NCBI RefSeq assembly: GCF_030863805.1
Contig: NZ_CP132957.1
Coordinates: 682,001-746,000 of the forward strand
DNA: 64,000 nt
Direction of reading: 5' to 3'
Origin: Kineothrix sp. MB12-C1
GTDB taxonomy: Bacteria > Bacillota > Clostridia > Lachnospirales > Lachnospiraceae
Part shown: piece by piece, positions 36,334-46,392 of the stretch
Numbering within the stretch: position 1 is the first letter of the stretch
Layout: every line of letters starts with the position of its first letter
Translations under genes and position numbers: made by a program
Notes under the pieces: model-generated
What the model saw: only the letters and a program-made list of their open reading frames with translations
Told to the model about the DNA's origin: nothing
The model's database searches: none

Positions 36334-37818
36334 TTATGGGTTCGAATAGCCCATTAGCGAGGCATCTACCGCTTCCGCAGACTTTTGCCCTTCCCGAATC
36401 GCCCATACTACCAGAGACTGCCCTCTACGCACATCCCCTGCCGCAAAAATACCGGGGACACTAGTCTCATATTCCTCCGGCTTAGTCTCCACATTATCTC
36501 TCTCATTCACAGACACCTTAAAAGCTTCCGTCACATATTTCTCACTGCCCAAAAAACCAGCCGCAATCAGAACGAGCTGCGCATCAATGATCTCTTCGGA
36601 TCCTTCTACCGGCACCATGTTCATACGTCCCGTCTTTTCATCTTTTTTGCTCTCTAATTTCACAATCTTAGCTTTCTGAACATTTCCTCTTTCATCCTTT
36701 ATGAACTCTGTCACCGTAGTCTGATAAATCCTTGGATCATGGCCGAATACTTCAATTGCCTCCTCCTGGCCGTAATCCGTCTTGGAAACACGGGGCCACT
36801 GAGGCCATGGGTTATTGTCCGCTCTCGTGTCGGGAGCCTTCGGCATCATCTCGAGTTGGATTACGGATTTGGCTCCCAAACGAACCGCCGTACCGACACA
36901 ATCGTTTCCTGTATCGCCGCCGCCGATGACCAATACATGCTTTCCTTTGACCGGTGCGAGCTTCTGCGCCTTAAAATCAGGATCGAAAACGCTCTTTGTC
37001 ACCGCTGTGAGAAAATCTACCGCAAAAAAGATATGATTGGCATCTCTTCCGGGAACCTTCAAATCTCTCGGATTGGAAGCTCCGCAACAAAGTATAATTC
37101 TATCAAACTCTTTCTTCAGTTCAGAGACCTTTATGTCCTTACCTACATCCATCCCTGTTTTAAAAATAACACCTTCCTCCTCCATCAGCCGTACCCTTCG
37201 GTCAATTACCGCTTTATCCAGCTTCATGTTGGGGATTCCGTAGCGCAGAAGTCCTCCGATCCGGTCACTCCTTTCAAATACAGTTACCTGATGCCCTCTT
37301 CTGTTAAGCTGCTGCGCCGCTGCCAGACCGGCGGGACCGCTGCCGATTATGGCAACTTTCTTCCCTGTCCTTATCTCGGGAATCTGTGGCTTTACCCATC
37401 CCATTTCAAAAGCAGTTTCGATGATAGCATGTTCATTGTCCTTGATAGCTACCGGTTCTCCGTTCAGTCCGCAGGTGCAGGATGCCTCACAGGGAGCCGG
37501 ACATACTCTGCCGGTAAATTCCGGCAGGCTATGGGTCTTGGAAAGGCGCAGATAAGCCTGTTCCCAATTTCCTGTATATACCAAATCGTTGGTTTCCGGC
37601 ACCAGATTGTGCAGCGGGCATCCCAAAGCCATTCCTCCCAGCAGGATTCCTGACTGGCAGAACGGAACGCCGCATTCCATGCAGCGGGCTCCCTGCTTCT
37701 GTTGCTCTTCTTTGGATAAATACTTCTTAATTTCTCCAAAGTGTCCGATTCTTTGTCTCGGCTCCTCCTGCTTAGCACTTTCCCTCTTATACTCTAAAAA
37801 TCCTGTCGGCTTTCCCAT
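36334..37818 (-). CDS. gltD: Glutamate synthase small subunit
   Basis: The 494-residue flavoprotein passes electrons from NADPH to the large subunit. Visible are the two N-terminal Cys groups for 4Fe-4S clusters (CMECGVPFC; CPLHN, CPAPCEASCTCG), the FAD motif (GSGPAGLAAAQ) and NADPH motif (GGGDTGNDCVGTA). It starts two bases after the gltB stop, so translation is coupled. Part of pyrG-gltB-gltD. Confidence 0.97.
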   Translation of the reverse strand: MGKPTGFLEYKRESAKQEEPRQRIGHFGEIKKYLSKEEQQKQGARCMECGVPFCQSGILLGGMALGCPLHNLVPETNDLVYTGNWEQAYLRLSKTHSLPEFTGRVCPAPCEASCTCGLNGEPVAIKDNEHAIIETAFEMGWVKPQIPEIRTGKKVAIIGSGPAGLAAAQQLNRRGHQVTVFERSDRIGGLLRYGIPNMKLDKAVIDRRVRLMEEEGVIFKTGMDVGKDIKVSELKKEFDRIILCCGASNPRDLKVPGRDANHIFFAVDFLTAVTKSVFDPDFKAQKLAPVKGKHVLVIGGGDTGNDCVGTAVRLGAKSVIQLEMMPKAPDTRADNNPWPQWPRVSKTDYGQEEAIEVFGHDPRIYQTTVTEFIKDERGNVQKAKIVKLESKKDEKTGRMNMVPVEGSEEIIDAQLVLIAAGFLGSEKYVTEAFKVSVNERDNVETKPEEYETSVPGIFAAGDVRRGQSLVVWAIREGQKSAEAVDASLMGYSNP

Positions 37819-37820
37819 TC

Positions 37821-40800
37821 TTACTCAGCTCCTTTACTAAAATTCTCATTGAACGCTTCCAGCTGTGCCTGTTCCTGAGACATACCCTGCTCTTCCAATC
37901 TCGCTGCAAGAGTGGTCATTTTCTTATAATCCTCAGGAACAATTTTCTTGAATTTGGGCAGGTACTCCTGAAAATGCGCTAATATCTCCTGTCCCTTCTC
38001 AGAGCCGACAGCTTCCACATGAGCTGCAATCATATCATAAAGCTCCTGAATATCAGGCTTTGTCTCCACTTTCTCAACGAATACCATCTCTTTATTCAGA
38101 TTCTTATACAGATCATTTTTCTCATCCAGCACATAAGCGATACCTCCGCTCATTCCGGCTGCGAAGTTCTTTCCTATTCTGCCAAGCACAACTACACGTC
38201 CGCCGGTCATGTATTCGCAGCCATGTTCTCCTAAGCCCTCTACAACCGCATGAGCCCCTGAGTTACGGACTGCAAAACGCTCTCCTGCTACCCCACATAT
38301 GTAGGCGGTTCCGCTGGTAGCACCATAAAGTGCAACATTTCCTGTAATTACATTTTCCTCCGCTTTATAATTCCTCTCCTTCGGCGGATACACCACAATC
38401 TTTCCGCCGGACAAGCCCTTGCCCATATAATCATTACAGTCACCGCAAAGAGTCAAAGTGAGACCTTTCGGTATAAATGCGCCGAAGCTCTGTCCACCCG
38501 CTCCTGTACAGGAAACAGTAATGGTATCCTCCGGCAGCCCTTCCTTATGTTTTCTTGTAATCTCTGCGCCGAGAATTGTTCCGAATGCCCTGTCTGTATT
38601 GCTAACAGAAACTTCAAGTTTGGATCTCTTTCCCTTTTCCACTGCTGTTTTCAGCTCTTTGAGAAGTACATTTTCGTCCTTTGTCTCTTCCAGTCGGAAA
38701 TCATATTCCTGAGCAGGGTCAAAAGTAACTTTCGTGTCTGCTCCCACATAAGGATTATTTAAAACTGCGCTCAAATCCATCTGGAAAGCCATAGAACTTT
38801 CCGGAGTTTCCTTTTGCCTCAGCAGATCGGTACGCCCAACCATCTCATCCAATGTGCGTATACCCAGCTTCGCCATATATTCACGCAGCTCCTGCGCGAT
38901 AAAGCGCATAAAATTAATTACGTATTCCGGTTTCCCAGCGAAACGCTTTCGCAGCTCTGGATTCTGGGTTGCCACACCCACCGGACAGGTATCCAGATTA
39001 CAAACCCGCATCATAACACAGCCTACCGTCACCAGAGGTGCTGTCGCAAAACCGAACTCCTCCGCACCCAGCAAAGCAGCCACAGCCACATCACGACCGC
39101 TCATCAACTTACCGTCTGTCTCGATCATAACACGACTGCGAAGTCCGTTCTTCAAAAGTGTCTGATGAGTCTCGGCCAAACCGAGCTCCCACGGAAGCCC
39201 TGCATTATGAATCGAACTTTGAGGCGCTGCTCCGGTACCTCCATCATATCCTGAAATCAAAATAACCTGTGCTCCGGCTTTTGCGACACCGGCAGCAACC
39301 GTACCCACTCCGGCTTCTGAAACGAGCTTCACCGAAATCCTCGCATATTTATTTGCGTTTTTCAGGTCATAAATAAGTTCTGCCAAGTCCTCGATAGAAT
39401 AAATATCATGATGAGGAGGCGGTGAAATAAGACTTACACCTGGTGTGGAATGTCTCGTTTTCGCAATCCACGGATAAACCTTCTTAGCGGGCAGGTGACC
39501 GCCTTCACCGGGTTTTGCCCCTTGCGCCATCTTAATTTGAATTTCTTTTGCACTGACCAAATAGCGACTCGTAACACCAAAGCGTCCGGAAGCCACCTGC
39601 TTAATTGCGGAACAGCGATCCACAGCACCTCCTGCACTGTCCAGACGCTCATCGCTCTCACCACCCTCGCCGGCATTAGACTTACCATGCAGCATATTCA
39701 TGGCGGTAGCAAGTGTCTCGTGAGCCTCCTGGGAAATAGAACCATAGGACATAGCACCGGTCTTAAAACGCTTTACAATCTCATCCACACTCTCCACTTC
39801 CTCGATGGAGATTCCTTTTTCCGGGTATTTAAAGTCCATCAAGCTTCTCAGATAACCGCTCTGTTCCCTGTCCACCAGCTCCGTATACTGCTTGAACATA
39901 CTATAATCCCCATGCTTTGTGGACTCCTGCAGCATATGGATCGTCTGCGGATTATAGCGGTGTTTTTCTCCTTCACTTCGCAGCTTATGGATACCCATGC
40001 TTTCCAGCTCCAAATTGGTCGGCAGACCGAGGGGATCGAAAGCTTTGGAGTGACGCACATCCACATCATTAGCAATATCCTTTAAAGTAATGCCGCCCAC
40101 ACGGCTCACAGTTCCCGCGAAATATTTATCAATTACTTCTTCAGAGATACCAAGAGCTTCAAATATTTTCGATCCCTGATAAGACTGAATCGTAGAAATT
40201 CCCATCTTGGATGCAATTTTTACGATTCCGTGTAAAATAGCACTGTTATAGTCATCCACAGCCGCATAGTAATCTTTATCGAGCAGCTTACTGCCGATCA
40301 GTTCTTTTATCGTATCCTGTGCCAAATATGGATTGATGGCACAAGCTCCATATCCCAGCAGTGTTGCAAAATGATGCACCTCTCTCGGTTCCCCTGATTC
40401 CAGGAGCATCGCAAGCGAAGTTCTCTTTTTTGTCTTTACCAAATATTGATGTACTGCAGACACGGCCAGAAGAGATGGAATCGGCATATGATTCTCATCC
40501 ACACCCCTGTCGGAGAGTACAAGAATGTTTGCGCCATCCTTATAAGCCTTATCCACTTCCACAAACAGTCTGTCAATCGCCCGGTCCAGGCGTGTGCTTT
40601 TATAATACGCAATAGGAACTACGGCGACCTTAAATCCTTTCACTTTCATATTCTTAATTTTCAGCATATCCGTGTTGGTCAGAATCGGATTATTCACCTT
40701 CAATACCTGACAGTTCTCCGGCTGTTCCTTCAATAGGTTTCCATCTTTTCCTACATAGACTGTCGTACTTGTGACAATCTCCTCGCGGATAGCATCGATG

Positions 40801-42359
40801 GGGGGATTCGTCACCTGCGCAAACAGTTGCTTGAAATAATTGAATAAGGGTTGATGCTTTTGGGAAAGCACGGCAAGGGGGATATCCGTTCCCATGGATA
40901 CAATCTCCTCAGAACCGTTCAACGCCATATTATAAATGGACTTTCTATATTCCTCATAAGTATATCCGAATGTCTTCTGCATTCTCCGAAGCGCTTCTCC
41001 TTCGTACTCTTCCACTCGGATATTGGGAATCTTCAGATTATGCAGCTCCACCAAATTGCTATCCAGCCATTCTCCATAGGGTTGCTTTCCGGCATAGAGT
41101 TCTTTTAATTCATCATCATTGAAAATCTGCCCCTTCACCGTATCCACAAGCAGAATTTTCCCGGGATGCAAACGTTCCTTAAGTATAATGTCCTTCTCCG
41201 GTATAGGAATAACTCCCACCTCCGAAGCGAGAATTACATCACCATCCACCGTAATATAATATCTGGATGGACGCAGACCATTTCTGTCAAGAACTGCTCC
41301 CATCACATCGCCGTCAGAAAATAAAATAGAGGCAGGCCCATCCCAAGGCTCCATCATGGTCGCATAATATTGGTAGAAGTCTCTTCGTTCCTGAGAAAGT
41401 GTACTATTATTCGCCCATGGCTCCGGAATTGTAAGCATAACGCTCAACGGCAGATCCATTCCGTTCATCGTCAAGAATTCAAGCGTATTATCTAACATGG
41501 CGGAATCAGAACCTCTGGTATCCACGACCGGAAGCACCTTATGAAGCTGATCCTTCAGATAATCGGAAACCATAGTTTCCTCCCTTGCCAGCATTTTATC
41601 CGCATTTCCCCGTATCGTATTAATTTCTCCGTTATGTACGATAAAACGGTTGGGGTGGGCCCGTTCCCAACTTGGATTGGTATTAGTACTGAAACGAGAA
41701 TGTACCATAGCAATAGCAGATTCATAGTGAGCATCCTGCAGATCGGTAAAGAATGTGCGAAGCTGATTTACGAGAAACATCCCTTTATATACGATGGTGC
41801 GGCTGGACATGGACACCACATAAGTATTGTCGTTGCTCTGTTCGAATACGCGTCTGGCAATATACAGCCTTCTATCAAAGGAAAGTCCCTTTTCCACATT
41901 TTCCGGCTTCTTAATAAATGCCTGCACGATATTGGGCATACACTCTAACGCCTTATGTCCCAGCACCTCCGGGCATACAGGCACCTTTCGATATCCTAAG
42001 AACTCCAGCCCTTCCTTCTCCACAATAATCTCGAACATTTTTCTCGCCTGATTGTATTTCAATTCATCCTGAGGAAAGAACAGTACGGCAATTCCATATT
42101 CCCGTTCTCCCCCTATGGAGATACCTTCTTCTTGACATATCTTCGAAAAAAACTTATGAGAAATCTGAAGCAGGATTCCAACACCGTCACCCGTCTTTCC
42201 CTCTGCATCCTTTCCCGCCCTATGCTCCAGATTTTCCACAATCTTCAGAGCATTCTCCACGGTTTTATGGCTTTTAATACCTTTGCTATTCACCACAGCT
42301 CCGATACCACAGTTATCATGTTCAAATTGCTGTCGATACAATCCTTCTTCTATTCTCAT
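37821..42359 (-). CDS. gltB: Glutamate synthase large subunit
   Basis: The 1512-residue enzyme makes two glutamates from glutamine and 2-oxoglutarate. A 16-residue propeptide ([16 protein letters not shown]) precedes Cys17, the class II amidotransferase nucleophile. Then follow a central domain, the FMN-binding synthase domain ([19 protein letters not shown]), the 3Fe-4S motif ([15 protein letters not shown]) and the C-terminal GXGXG beta-helix. Its start overlaps the pyrG stop (ATGA), joining glutamate supply to CTP synthesis, which uses glutamine. Confidence 0.98.
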   Translation of the reverse strand: MRIEEGLYRQQFEHDNCGIGAVVNSKGIKSHKTVENALKIVENLEHRAGKDAEGKTGDGVGILLQISHKFFSKICQEEGISIGGEREYGIAVLFFPQDELKYNQARKMFEIIVEKEGLEFLGYRKVPVCPEVLGHKALECMPNIVQAFIKKPENVEKGLSFDRRLYIARRVFEQSNDNTYVVSMSSRTIVYKGMFLVNQLRTFFTDLQDAHYESAIAMVHSRFSTNTNPSWERAHPNRFIVHNGEINTIRGNADKMLAREETMVSDYLKDQLHKVLPVVDTRGSDSAMLDNTLEFLTMNGMDLPLSVMLTIPEPWANNSTLSQERRDFYQYYATMMEPWDGPASILFSDGDVMGAVLDRNGLRPSRYYITVDGDVILASEVGVIPIPEKDIILKERLHPGKILLVDTVKGQIFNDDELKELYAGKQPYGEWLDSNLVELHNLKIPNIRVEEYEGEALRRMQKTFGYTYEEYRKSIYNMALNGSEEIVSMGTDIPLAVLSQKHQPLFNYFKQLFAQVTNPPIDAIREEIVTSTTVYVGKDGNLLKEQPENCQVLKVNNPILTNTDMLKIKNMKVKGFKVAVVPIAYYKSTRLDRAIDRLFVEVDKAYKDGANILVLSDRGVDENHMPIPSLLAVSAVHQYLVKTKKRTSLAMLLESGEPREVHHFATLLGYGACAINPYLAQDTIKELIGSKLLDKDYYAAVDDYNSAILHGIVKIASKMGISTIQSYQGSKIFEALGISEEVIDKYFAGTVSRVGGITLKDIANDVDVRHSKAFDPLGLPTNLELESMGIHKLRSEGEKHRYNPQTIHMLQESTKHGDYSMFKQYTELVDREQSGYLRSLMDFKYPEKGISIEEVESVDEIVKRFKTGAMSYGSISQEAHETLATAMNMLHGKSNAGEGGESDERLDSAGGAVDRCSAIKQVASGRFGVTSRYLVSAKEIQIKMAQGAKPGEGGHLPAKKVYPWIAKTRHSTPGVSLISPPPHHDIYSIEDLAELIYDLKNANKYARISVKLVSEAGVGTVAAGVAKAGAQVILISGYDGGTGAAPQSSIHNAGLPWELGLAETHQTLLKNGLRSRVMIETDGKLMSGRDVAVAALLGAEEFGFATAPLVTVGCVMMRVCNLDTCPVGVATQNPELRKRFAGKPEYVINFMRFIAQELREYMAKLGIRTLDEMVGRTDLLRQKETPESSMAFQMDLSAVLNNPYVGADTKVTFDPAQEYDFRLEETKDENVLLKELKTAVEKGKRSKLEVSVSNTDRAFGTILGAEITRKHKEGLPEDTITVSCTGAGGQSFGAFIPKGLTLTLCGDCNDYMGKGLSGGKIVVYPPKERNYKAEENVITGNVALYGATSGTAYICGVAGERFAVRNSGAHAVVEGLGEHGCEYMTGGRVVVLGRIGKNFAAGMSGGIAYVLDEKNDLYKNLNKEMVFVEKVETKPDIQELYDMIAAHVEAVGSEKGQEILAHFQEYLPKFKKIVPEDYKKMTTLAARLEEQGMSQEQAQLEAFNENFSKGAE

Positions 42360-43978
42360 AATCGAAAACCTCTTTCTTTCTTATATTCAACGGCTGCACA
42401 CACAAGTCCCGCAAATAGCGGATGTGAATGATTGGGTCTGGACTTTAATTCCGGATGTCCCTGTGTTCCTATGAAGAACGGATGATCCGCAATTTCAATC
42501 ATCTCCACAATCCTGTCATCCGGGGAGAGACCGGCAAGAATCATCCCTCTCTCCTCTAACTTCTCCCTATAATTGTTATTCACTTCATAGCGGTGTCTGT
42601 GACGCTCCGAAATTTCCTCTGTTCCATATAATTCATAAGATCTTGTTCCTTTTTTCAACTTACAAGGATAGGAACCAAGTCTTAAAGTGCCTCCCAAGTT
42701 CTCCACCCCATTCTGTTCCGGCATAAGGTCAATGACAGGATGCGGCGTATTAGGATTTATCTCTATGCTGTCCGCATCATGATATGCGAGCACATTACGG
42801 GCAAATTCTATGATCGCCACCTGCATTCCAAGACAAATTCCCAAAAATGGAATGCGATTCTCCCTCGCATATTTTACTGCCAGAACCTTCCCTGCCGTTC
42901 CTCTTGTTCCGAAACCGCCCGGAACCAGTATCCCACTCAAACCGCCTAACAGTTCTTCATAATTATCTTCCGTAAGCAATTCGGAATCTATCCAGCGAAT
43001 CTTTACACTGGCATGACAGGCAATTCCACCGTGTTTTAATGCTTCCACAACACTTAAATAGGCATCATGAAGCTGTATATATTTTCCTACGACAGCTATT
43101 TCAACCTCCGCTTCCGGATGCCGCAGGTCATTCACCATACGCTTCCAATCTTCCAAATCAGGTTCCGGACATGGTAAACGAAGACATTCACACACTACCT
43201 GTGCCAAGTTCTCTCTCTCCATTGCCAAGGGTGCTTCGTAAAGATATTCTACATCCAAATTCTGCAATACATGGCTTTTTGGCACATTACAAAACAGGGC
43301 GATCTTATCTTTTATTTCAGAGGAGATGGGGTATTCCGACCGACAGACCAAGATATCAGGCTGCAGCCCCATTCCCTGAAGCTCTTTCACACTAGCCTGT
43401 GTAGGCTTTGTCTTTAATTCCCCCGATGCTTTCAAATAAGGAATCAGAGTAACATGAATTAAAATAGCATTCTCATGCCCCACATCATGCTGAAACTGCC
43501 GGATGGCCTCCAAAAAGGGCTGACTCTCAATATCGCCCACCGTACCTCCCACCTCGATGATTGCAATTCGTTCCTCATCCTGCGTCTTCGCCTGATAAAA
43601 ACATCCTTTTATCTCATTGGTAATATGCGGAATGACCTGTACCGTTCCTCCGCCGTAGTCTCCGCGGCGCTCTTTGTGAAGTACAGACCAATATATTTTA
43701 CCCGTTGTCACGTTGGAGTTCTTATCCAGACTTTCATCTATAAATCTCTCGTAATGTCCCAGGTCCAGATCCGTTTCCGTACCGTCATCTGTTACAAAGA
43801 CCTCCCCATGCTGAATCGGATTCATTGTGCCGGGATCTACATTAATATAGGGATCAAGTTTCTGCATCGTTACCTTATAACCTCTCGCCTTTAAAAGACG
43901 GCCGAGCGATGCTGCGGTAATTCCCTTTCCAAGTCCTGATACCACACCGCCTGTAACAAAAACATATTTTACTGCCAT
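42356..43978 (-). CDS. pyrG: CTP synthase
   Basis: From ATG 43978 ([15 protein letters not shown]), with AGGAGG eight bases upstream, the product has 540 residues. The N-terminal synthase domain shows [11 protein letters not shown], and the glutaminase domain the nucleophile Cys (FLGICLGMQ) and the His/Glu pair ([11 protein letters not shown]). It converts UTP to CTP with ammonia from glutamine. It is the first gene of pyrG-gltB-gltD, an uncommon pairing, and its leader carries an intrinsic terminator, pointing to attenuation of the operon. Confidence 0.97.
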   Translation of the reverse strand: MAVKYVFVTGGVVSGLGKGITAASLGRLLKARGYKVTMQKLDPYINVDPGTMNPIQHGEVFVTDDGTETDLDLGHYERFIDESLDKNSNVTTGKIYWSVLHKERRGDYGGGTVQVIPHITNEIKGCFYQAKTQDEERIAIIEVGGTVGDIESQPFLEAIRQFQHDVGHENAILIHVTLIPYLKASGELKTKPTQASVKELQGMGLQPDILVCRSEYPISSEIKDKIALFCNVPKSHVLQNLDVEYLYEAPLAMERENLAQVVCECLRLPCPEPDLEDWKRMVNDLRHPEAEVEIAVVGKYIQLHDAYLSVVEALKHGGIACHASVKIRWIDSELLTEDNYEELLGGLSGILVPGGFGTRGTAGKVLAVKYARENRIPFLGICLGMQVAIIEFARNVLAYHDADSIEINPNTPHPVIDLMPEQNGVENLGGTLRLGSYPCKLKKGTRSYELYGTEEISERHRHRYEVNNNYREKLEERGMILAGLSPDDRIVEMIEIADHPFFIGTQGHPELKSRPNHSHPLFAGLVCAAVEYKKERGFRL

Positions 43979-44018
43979 CACATCTTCCTCCTGTACCACT
44001 TTAAATAATATAAAACAC

Positions 44019-44062
44019 AAAAAAGGCGTCGGATTCCCTAATATATAAGGGTAACCGACGCC
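44019..44062 (-). terminator. Leader terminator (attenuator) of pyrG-gltB-gltD
   Basis: On the minus strand GGCGUCGG (44062-44055) pairs with CCGACGCC (44032-44025), with an inner CCCU/AGGG stem, and six U follow (44024-44019). It lies between the predicted promoter and the pyrG start, 41 bases before the ATG, so it should stop most transcription unless an antiterminator forms. Confidence 0.88.
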
Positions 44063-44069
44063 ATTGCCG
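44056..44069 (-). promoter_or_regulatory. Hexaloop hairpin overlapping the pyrG attenuator (ANTAR-target-like)
   Basis: On the minus strand CGGC (44069-44066) pairs with GUCG (44059-44056), closing the loop AAUGGC. The loop has A at position 1 and G at position 4, the conserved loop bases of ANTAR target hairpins. Loop bases GGC and the 3' arm are also the first bases of the terminator stem, so the two structures exclude each other. The stem is short (4 bp, one G-U). Confidence 0.5.
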
Positions 44070-44093
44070 TTAATCGTAAAAAACCATAGAATT

Positions 44094-44122
44094 ACTATAT
44101 CTTATTTTTCCTTGTTTGTAAA
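44094..44122 (-). promoter_or_regulatory. Promoter of pyrG-gltB-gltD
   Basis: TTTACA (44122-44117) and TATAGT (44099-44094) are separated by 17 bases. Transcription should start near 44087, giving a leader of about 110 bases that includes the hexaloop hairpin and the terminator. It lies back to back with the glnN promoter. Confidence 0.65.
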
Positions 44123-44149
44123 TCCCCCAAATAATTTTTCCAAAAATAC

Positions 44150-44178
44150 TTGACAATTCTTTTTCTTCGTGTAATACT
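44150..44178 (+). promoter_or_regulatory. Promoter of glnN-purF
   Basis: TTGACA (44150-44155) and AATACT (44173-44178) are separated by 17 bases. Transcription should start near 44185, just before the hexaloop hairpin and the leader terminator. Confidence 0.65.
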
Positions 44179-44186
44179 CACTCCAT

Positions 44187-44202
44187 AAAGCAAAGGCGCT
44201 TT
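44187..44202 (+). promoter_or_regulatory. Hexaloop hairpin overlapping the glnN attenuator (ANTAR-target-like)
   Basis: AAAGC (44187-44191) pairs with GCUUU (44198-44202) and closes the six-base loop AAAGGC, with A at position 1 and G at position 4 as in ANTAR-binding hairpins. Loop bases GGC plus the 3' arm form the start of the terminator's 5' arm, the same arrangement as in the pyrG leader. The usual first hairpin of the two-hairpin ANTAR motif was not found upstream. Confidence 0.55.
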
Positions 44203-44230
44203 GGATGGACGCATCCGAAGTGCCTTTTTT
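44195..44230 (+). terminator. Leader terminator (attenuator) of glnN
   Basis: A 13-bp stem (GGCGCTTTGGATG with CATCCGAAGTGCC, two G-U pairs) with loop GACG is followed by six T. It lies 50 bases before the glnN start, so glnN-purF expression should need antitermination. Confidence 0.9.
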
Positions 44231-44280
44231 ATTTTGTAGAAAAGCACCCTGTTACATTTTTTTGAGAGGAGAATTATGAC

Positions 44281-46380
44281 ATGCCAAAAGATATCCCTAC
44301 TTTATACGGAAGCCTGGTTTTTAATGACAAAGTAATGCGCAACAAACTCCCGAAGGACGTATATGAAGCCCTCCGCAAGACAACTGAAAACGGGACCCAT
44401 CTGGAATTGGATATTGCCAATTCAGTAGCGGTTGCTATGAAAGAATGGGCGGTTGAAAATGGTGCAACACACTTTACCCATTGGTTCCAGCCTATGACTG
44501 GATTTACCGCTGAGAAACACGACAGCTTTATCTCTCCGGACGGAAATGGTGAGATTATTATGGAATTTTCCGGTAAGGAACTGATAAAAGGAGAACCGGA
44601 TGCATCCAGCTTCCCTTCCGGCGGCCTGCGTGCCACCTTTGAAGCGAGGGGATATACAAACTGGGACCCCACTTCACCGGCCTTTATTAAAGATCGTACT
44701 CTTTGTATTCCGACAGCCTTTTGTTCCTTTAGCGGCGAAGCACTCGATAAAAAGACGCCGCTTCTTCGTTCCATGGAGACCCTAAACAAAGAAGCGGTAA
44801 AAATGCTTCATCTTCTGGGAAATAAAGAGGTAACGAGTGTCAACACCACCGTAGGTCCTGAACAGGAGTACTTTTTGATACCGAAGGACTTATACAAGAA
44901 GCGCCGTGACCTTATTTTCACGGGAAGAACTCTGTTCGGTGCCCAGGCTCCGAAAGGTCAGGAAATGGAAGATCACTATTTCGGTGCTCTAAAGCCAACA
45001 GTTGCCTCTTACATGCACGATCTGGACGATGAATTGTGGAAACTTGGCATTCCCTCCAAAACAAAACATAACGAAGTTGCTCCCGCGCAGCATGAGCTTG
45101 CACCTATTTTCGATACTACCAACGTAGCTGTCGATCATAATCAGCTTGTCATGGAAGTCATGAAAAAGACGGCTGAAAAACATAACCTTGTCTGCCTATT
45201 GCATGAAAAACCTTTTGACGGTATTAACGGAAGCGGAAAGCACAATAACTGGTCCATCTCTACGAACACCGGAATAAACCTATTAGATCCCAGCAAAACC
45301 CCTGCGGAAAATACTCAGTTCCTTGTATTTCTGATGGCAGTCATTAAAGCAGTGGATGATTATGCGGATCTTATGAGAGTAGCCGCTGCCGGTGCCGGTA
45401 ACGATCATCGCCTTGGCGGCAATGAAGCACCTCCGGCAATCGTTTCCATTTTCATCGGGGATGAATTGGAAGCCATCTTAACATCGATTGAAGAGGATTC
45501 CTACTTTGGAAAAGCACATCCGGTACAGCTGGAAACCGGCGCACATGTACTTCCCCACTTCATTAAAGATACCACCGACAGAAACAGGACCTCACCATTT
45601 GCCTTTACCGGCAATAAATTCGAATTCCGTATGCTCGGCTCTTCCGCCTCCGTGGCAAACCCGAATATGGTACTGAACACTGCCGTAGCTGAATCACTGT
45701 CACAATTCTACGATGAACTGAAGGATACCACTCCGGAAGAGATGGAACATGCGGTGCACGAATTATTGAAGCGAGCAATCAAAAAACATAAAAAAGTAAT
45801 CTTCAACGGCAATGGCTATACCGAGGAATGGGTGAAGGAGGCCAAGGAAAGAGGTCTTTACAATCTGGTTTCCACTCCGGAGGCTCTCCCACATTTTATT
45901 GCTAACAAAAATGTGGATTTATTTACGAAACATGGCGTCTTTACGAAAGGAGAGATTTTCTCCCGCTATGAAGTTCTACTGGAAAACTATGCAAAGACAA
46001 TTGCCATCGAATCGAAAACCATGCAGGAAATGCTCGTAAAAGACTTCCTTCCTGCCGTTAACAACTATTCCGCTTCCATCGCTAAAAATGCTGCAGAGAA
46101 AAAGGCCTTAATTCCTAACCTCTCCACCGCTTCGGAAGAAACCCTTGTGAAAAGCCTGACCGAAGCTTCCAATGCCCTCTCTTTCAAGATAGAAGAACTG
46201 AAAGAAGTCACTATAGAAGCCGAATCGGTGAAGGATATACAAAAACGGGCCGATTTATTCCATGAAAAGGTTCTTCCTATCATGAACGAATTAAAAGAGG
46301 TAGCTAATAAGATAGAGACAGAAATTCCCGATATGCTGCTTCCTTATCCGACCTACGGCCAACTGCTATTTTACATCTAA
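44281..46380 (+). CDS. glnN: Glutamine synthetase type III
   Basis: The 699-residue enzyme belongs to the large GSIII group found in Bacteroides, cyanobacteria and Clostridia, unrelated in length to GlnA (443 residues) but with the same reaction. GSIII marks are the region FEARGYTNWDPTSPAF, the active-site strands GPEQEYFLI and KHNEVAPAQHELAPIF, and NGSGKHNNWSI. A GAGAGGAG ribosome site precedes ATG 44281. The gene is divergent from pyrG and has an attenuator leader. purF follows 12 bases later, so newly made glutamine and its use in purine synthesis are linked. Confidence 0.97.
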   Translation: MPKDIPTLYGSLVFNDKVMRNKLPKDVYEALRKTTENGTHLELDIANSVAVAMKEWAVENGATHFTHWFQPMTGFTAEKHDSFISPDGNGEIIMEFSGKELIKGEPDASSFPSGGLRATFEARGYTNWDPTSPAFIKDRTLCIPTAFCSFSGEALDKKTPLLRSMETLNKEAVKMLHLLGNKEVTSVNTTVGPEQEYFLIPKDLYKKRRDLIFTGRTLFGAQAPKGQEMEDHYFGALKPTVASYMHDLDDELWKLGIPSKTKHNEVAPAQHELAPIFDTTNVAVDHNQLVMEVMKKTAEKHNLVCLLHEKPFDGINGSGKHNNWSISTNTGINLLDPSKTPAENTQFLVFLMAVIKAVDDYADLMRVAAAGAGNDHRLGGNEAPPAIVSIFIGDELEAILTSIEEDSYFGKAHPVQLETGAHVLPHFIKDTTDRNRTSPFAFTGNKFEFRMLGSSASVANPNMVLNTAVAESLSQFYDELKDTTPEEMEHAVHELLKRAIKKHKKVIFNGNGYTEEWVKEAKERGLYNLVSTPEALPHFIANKNVDLFTKHGVFTKGEIFSRYEVLLENYAKTIAIESKTMQEMLVKDFLPAVNNYSASIAKNAAEKKALIPNLSTASEETLVKSLTEASNALSFKIEELKEVTIEAESVKDIQKRADLFHEKVLPIMNELKEVANKIETEIPDMLLPYPTYGQLLFYI

Positions 46381-46392
46381 GGAGTTTATCAC

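Noticed and set aside
36739-37653. 304-codon open frame on the plus strand
   Set aside because: It lies wholly antisense to gltD, whose motifs are intact; composition and lack of a ribosome site mark it as a shadow.
44094-44130. pyrG control by repeated G addition at the transcript start, as in Bacillus subtilis
   Set aside because: The GGGGG run on the minus strand (44124-44128) is not at a good distance from a -10, and the best promoter starts the transcript elsewhere.
44019-44230. Glutamine riboswitch for glnN or pyrG
   Set aside because: The known glutamine aptamers have conserved cores not seen here and come mainly from cyanobacteria; the hairpin-terminator layout fits protein-dependent antitermination better.
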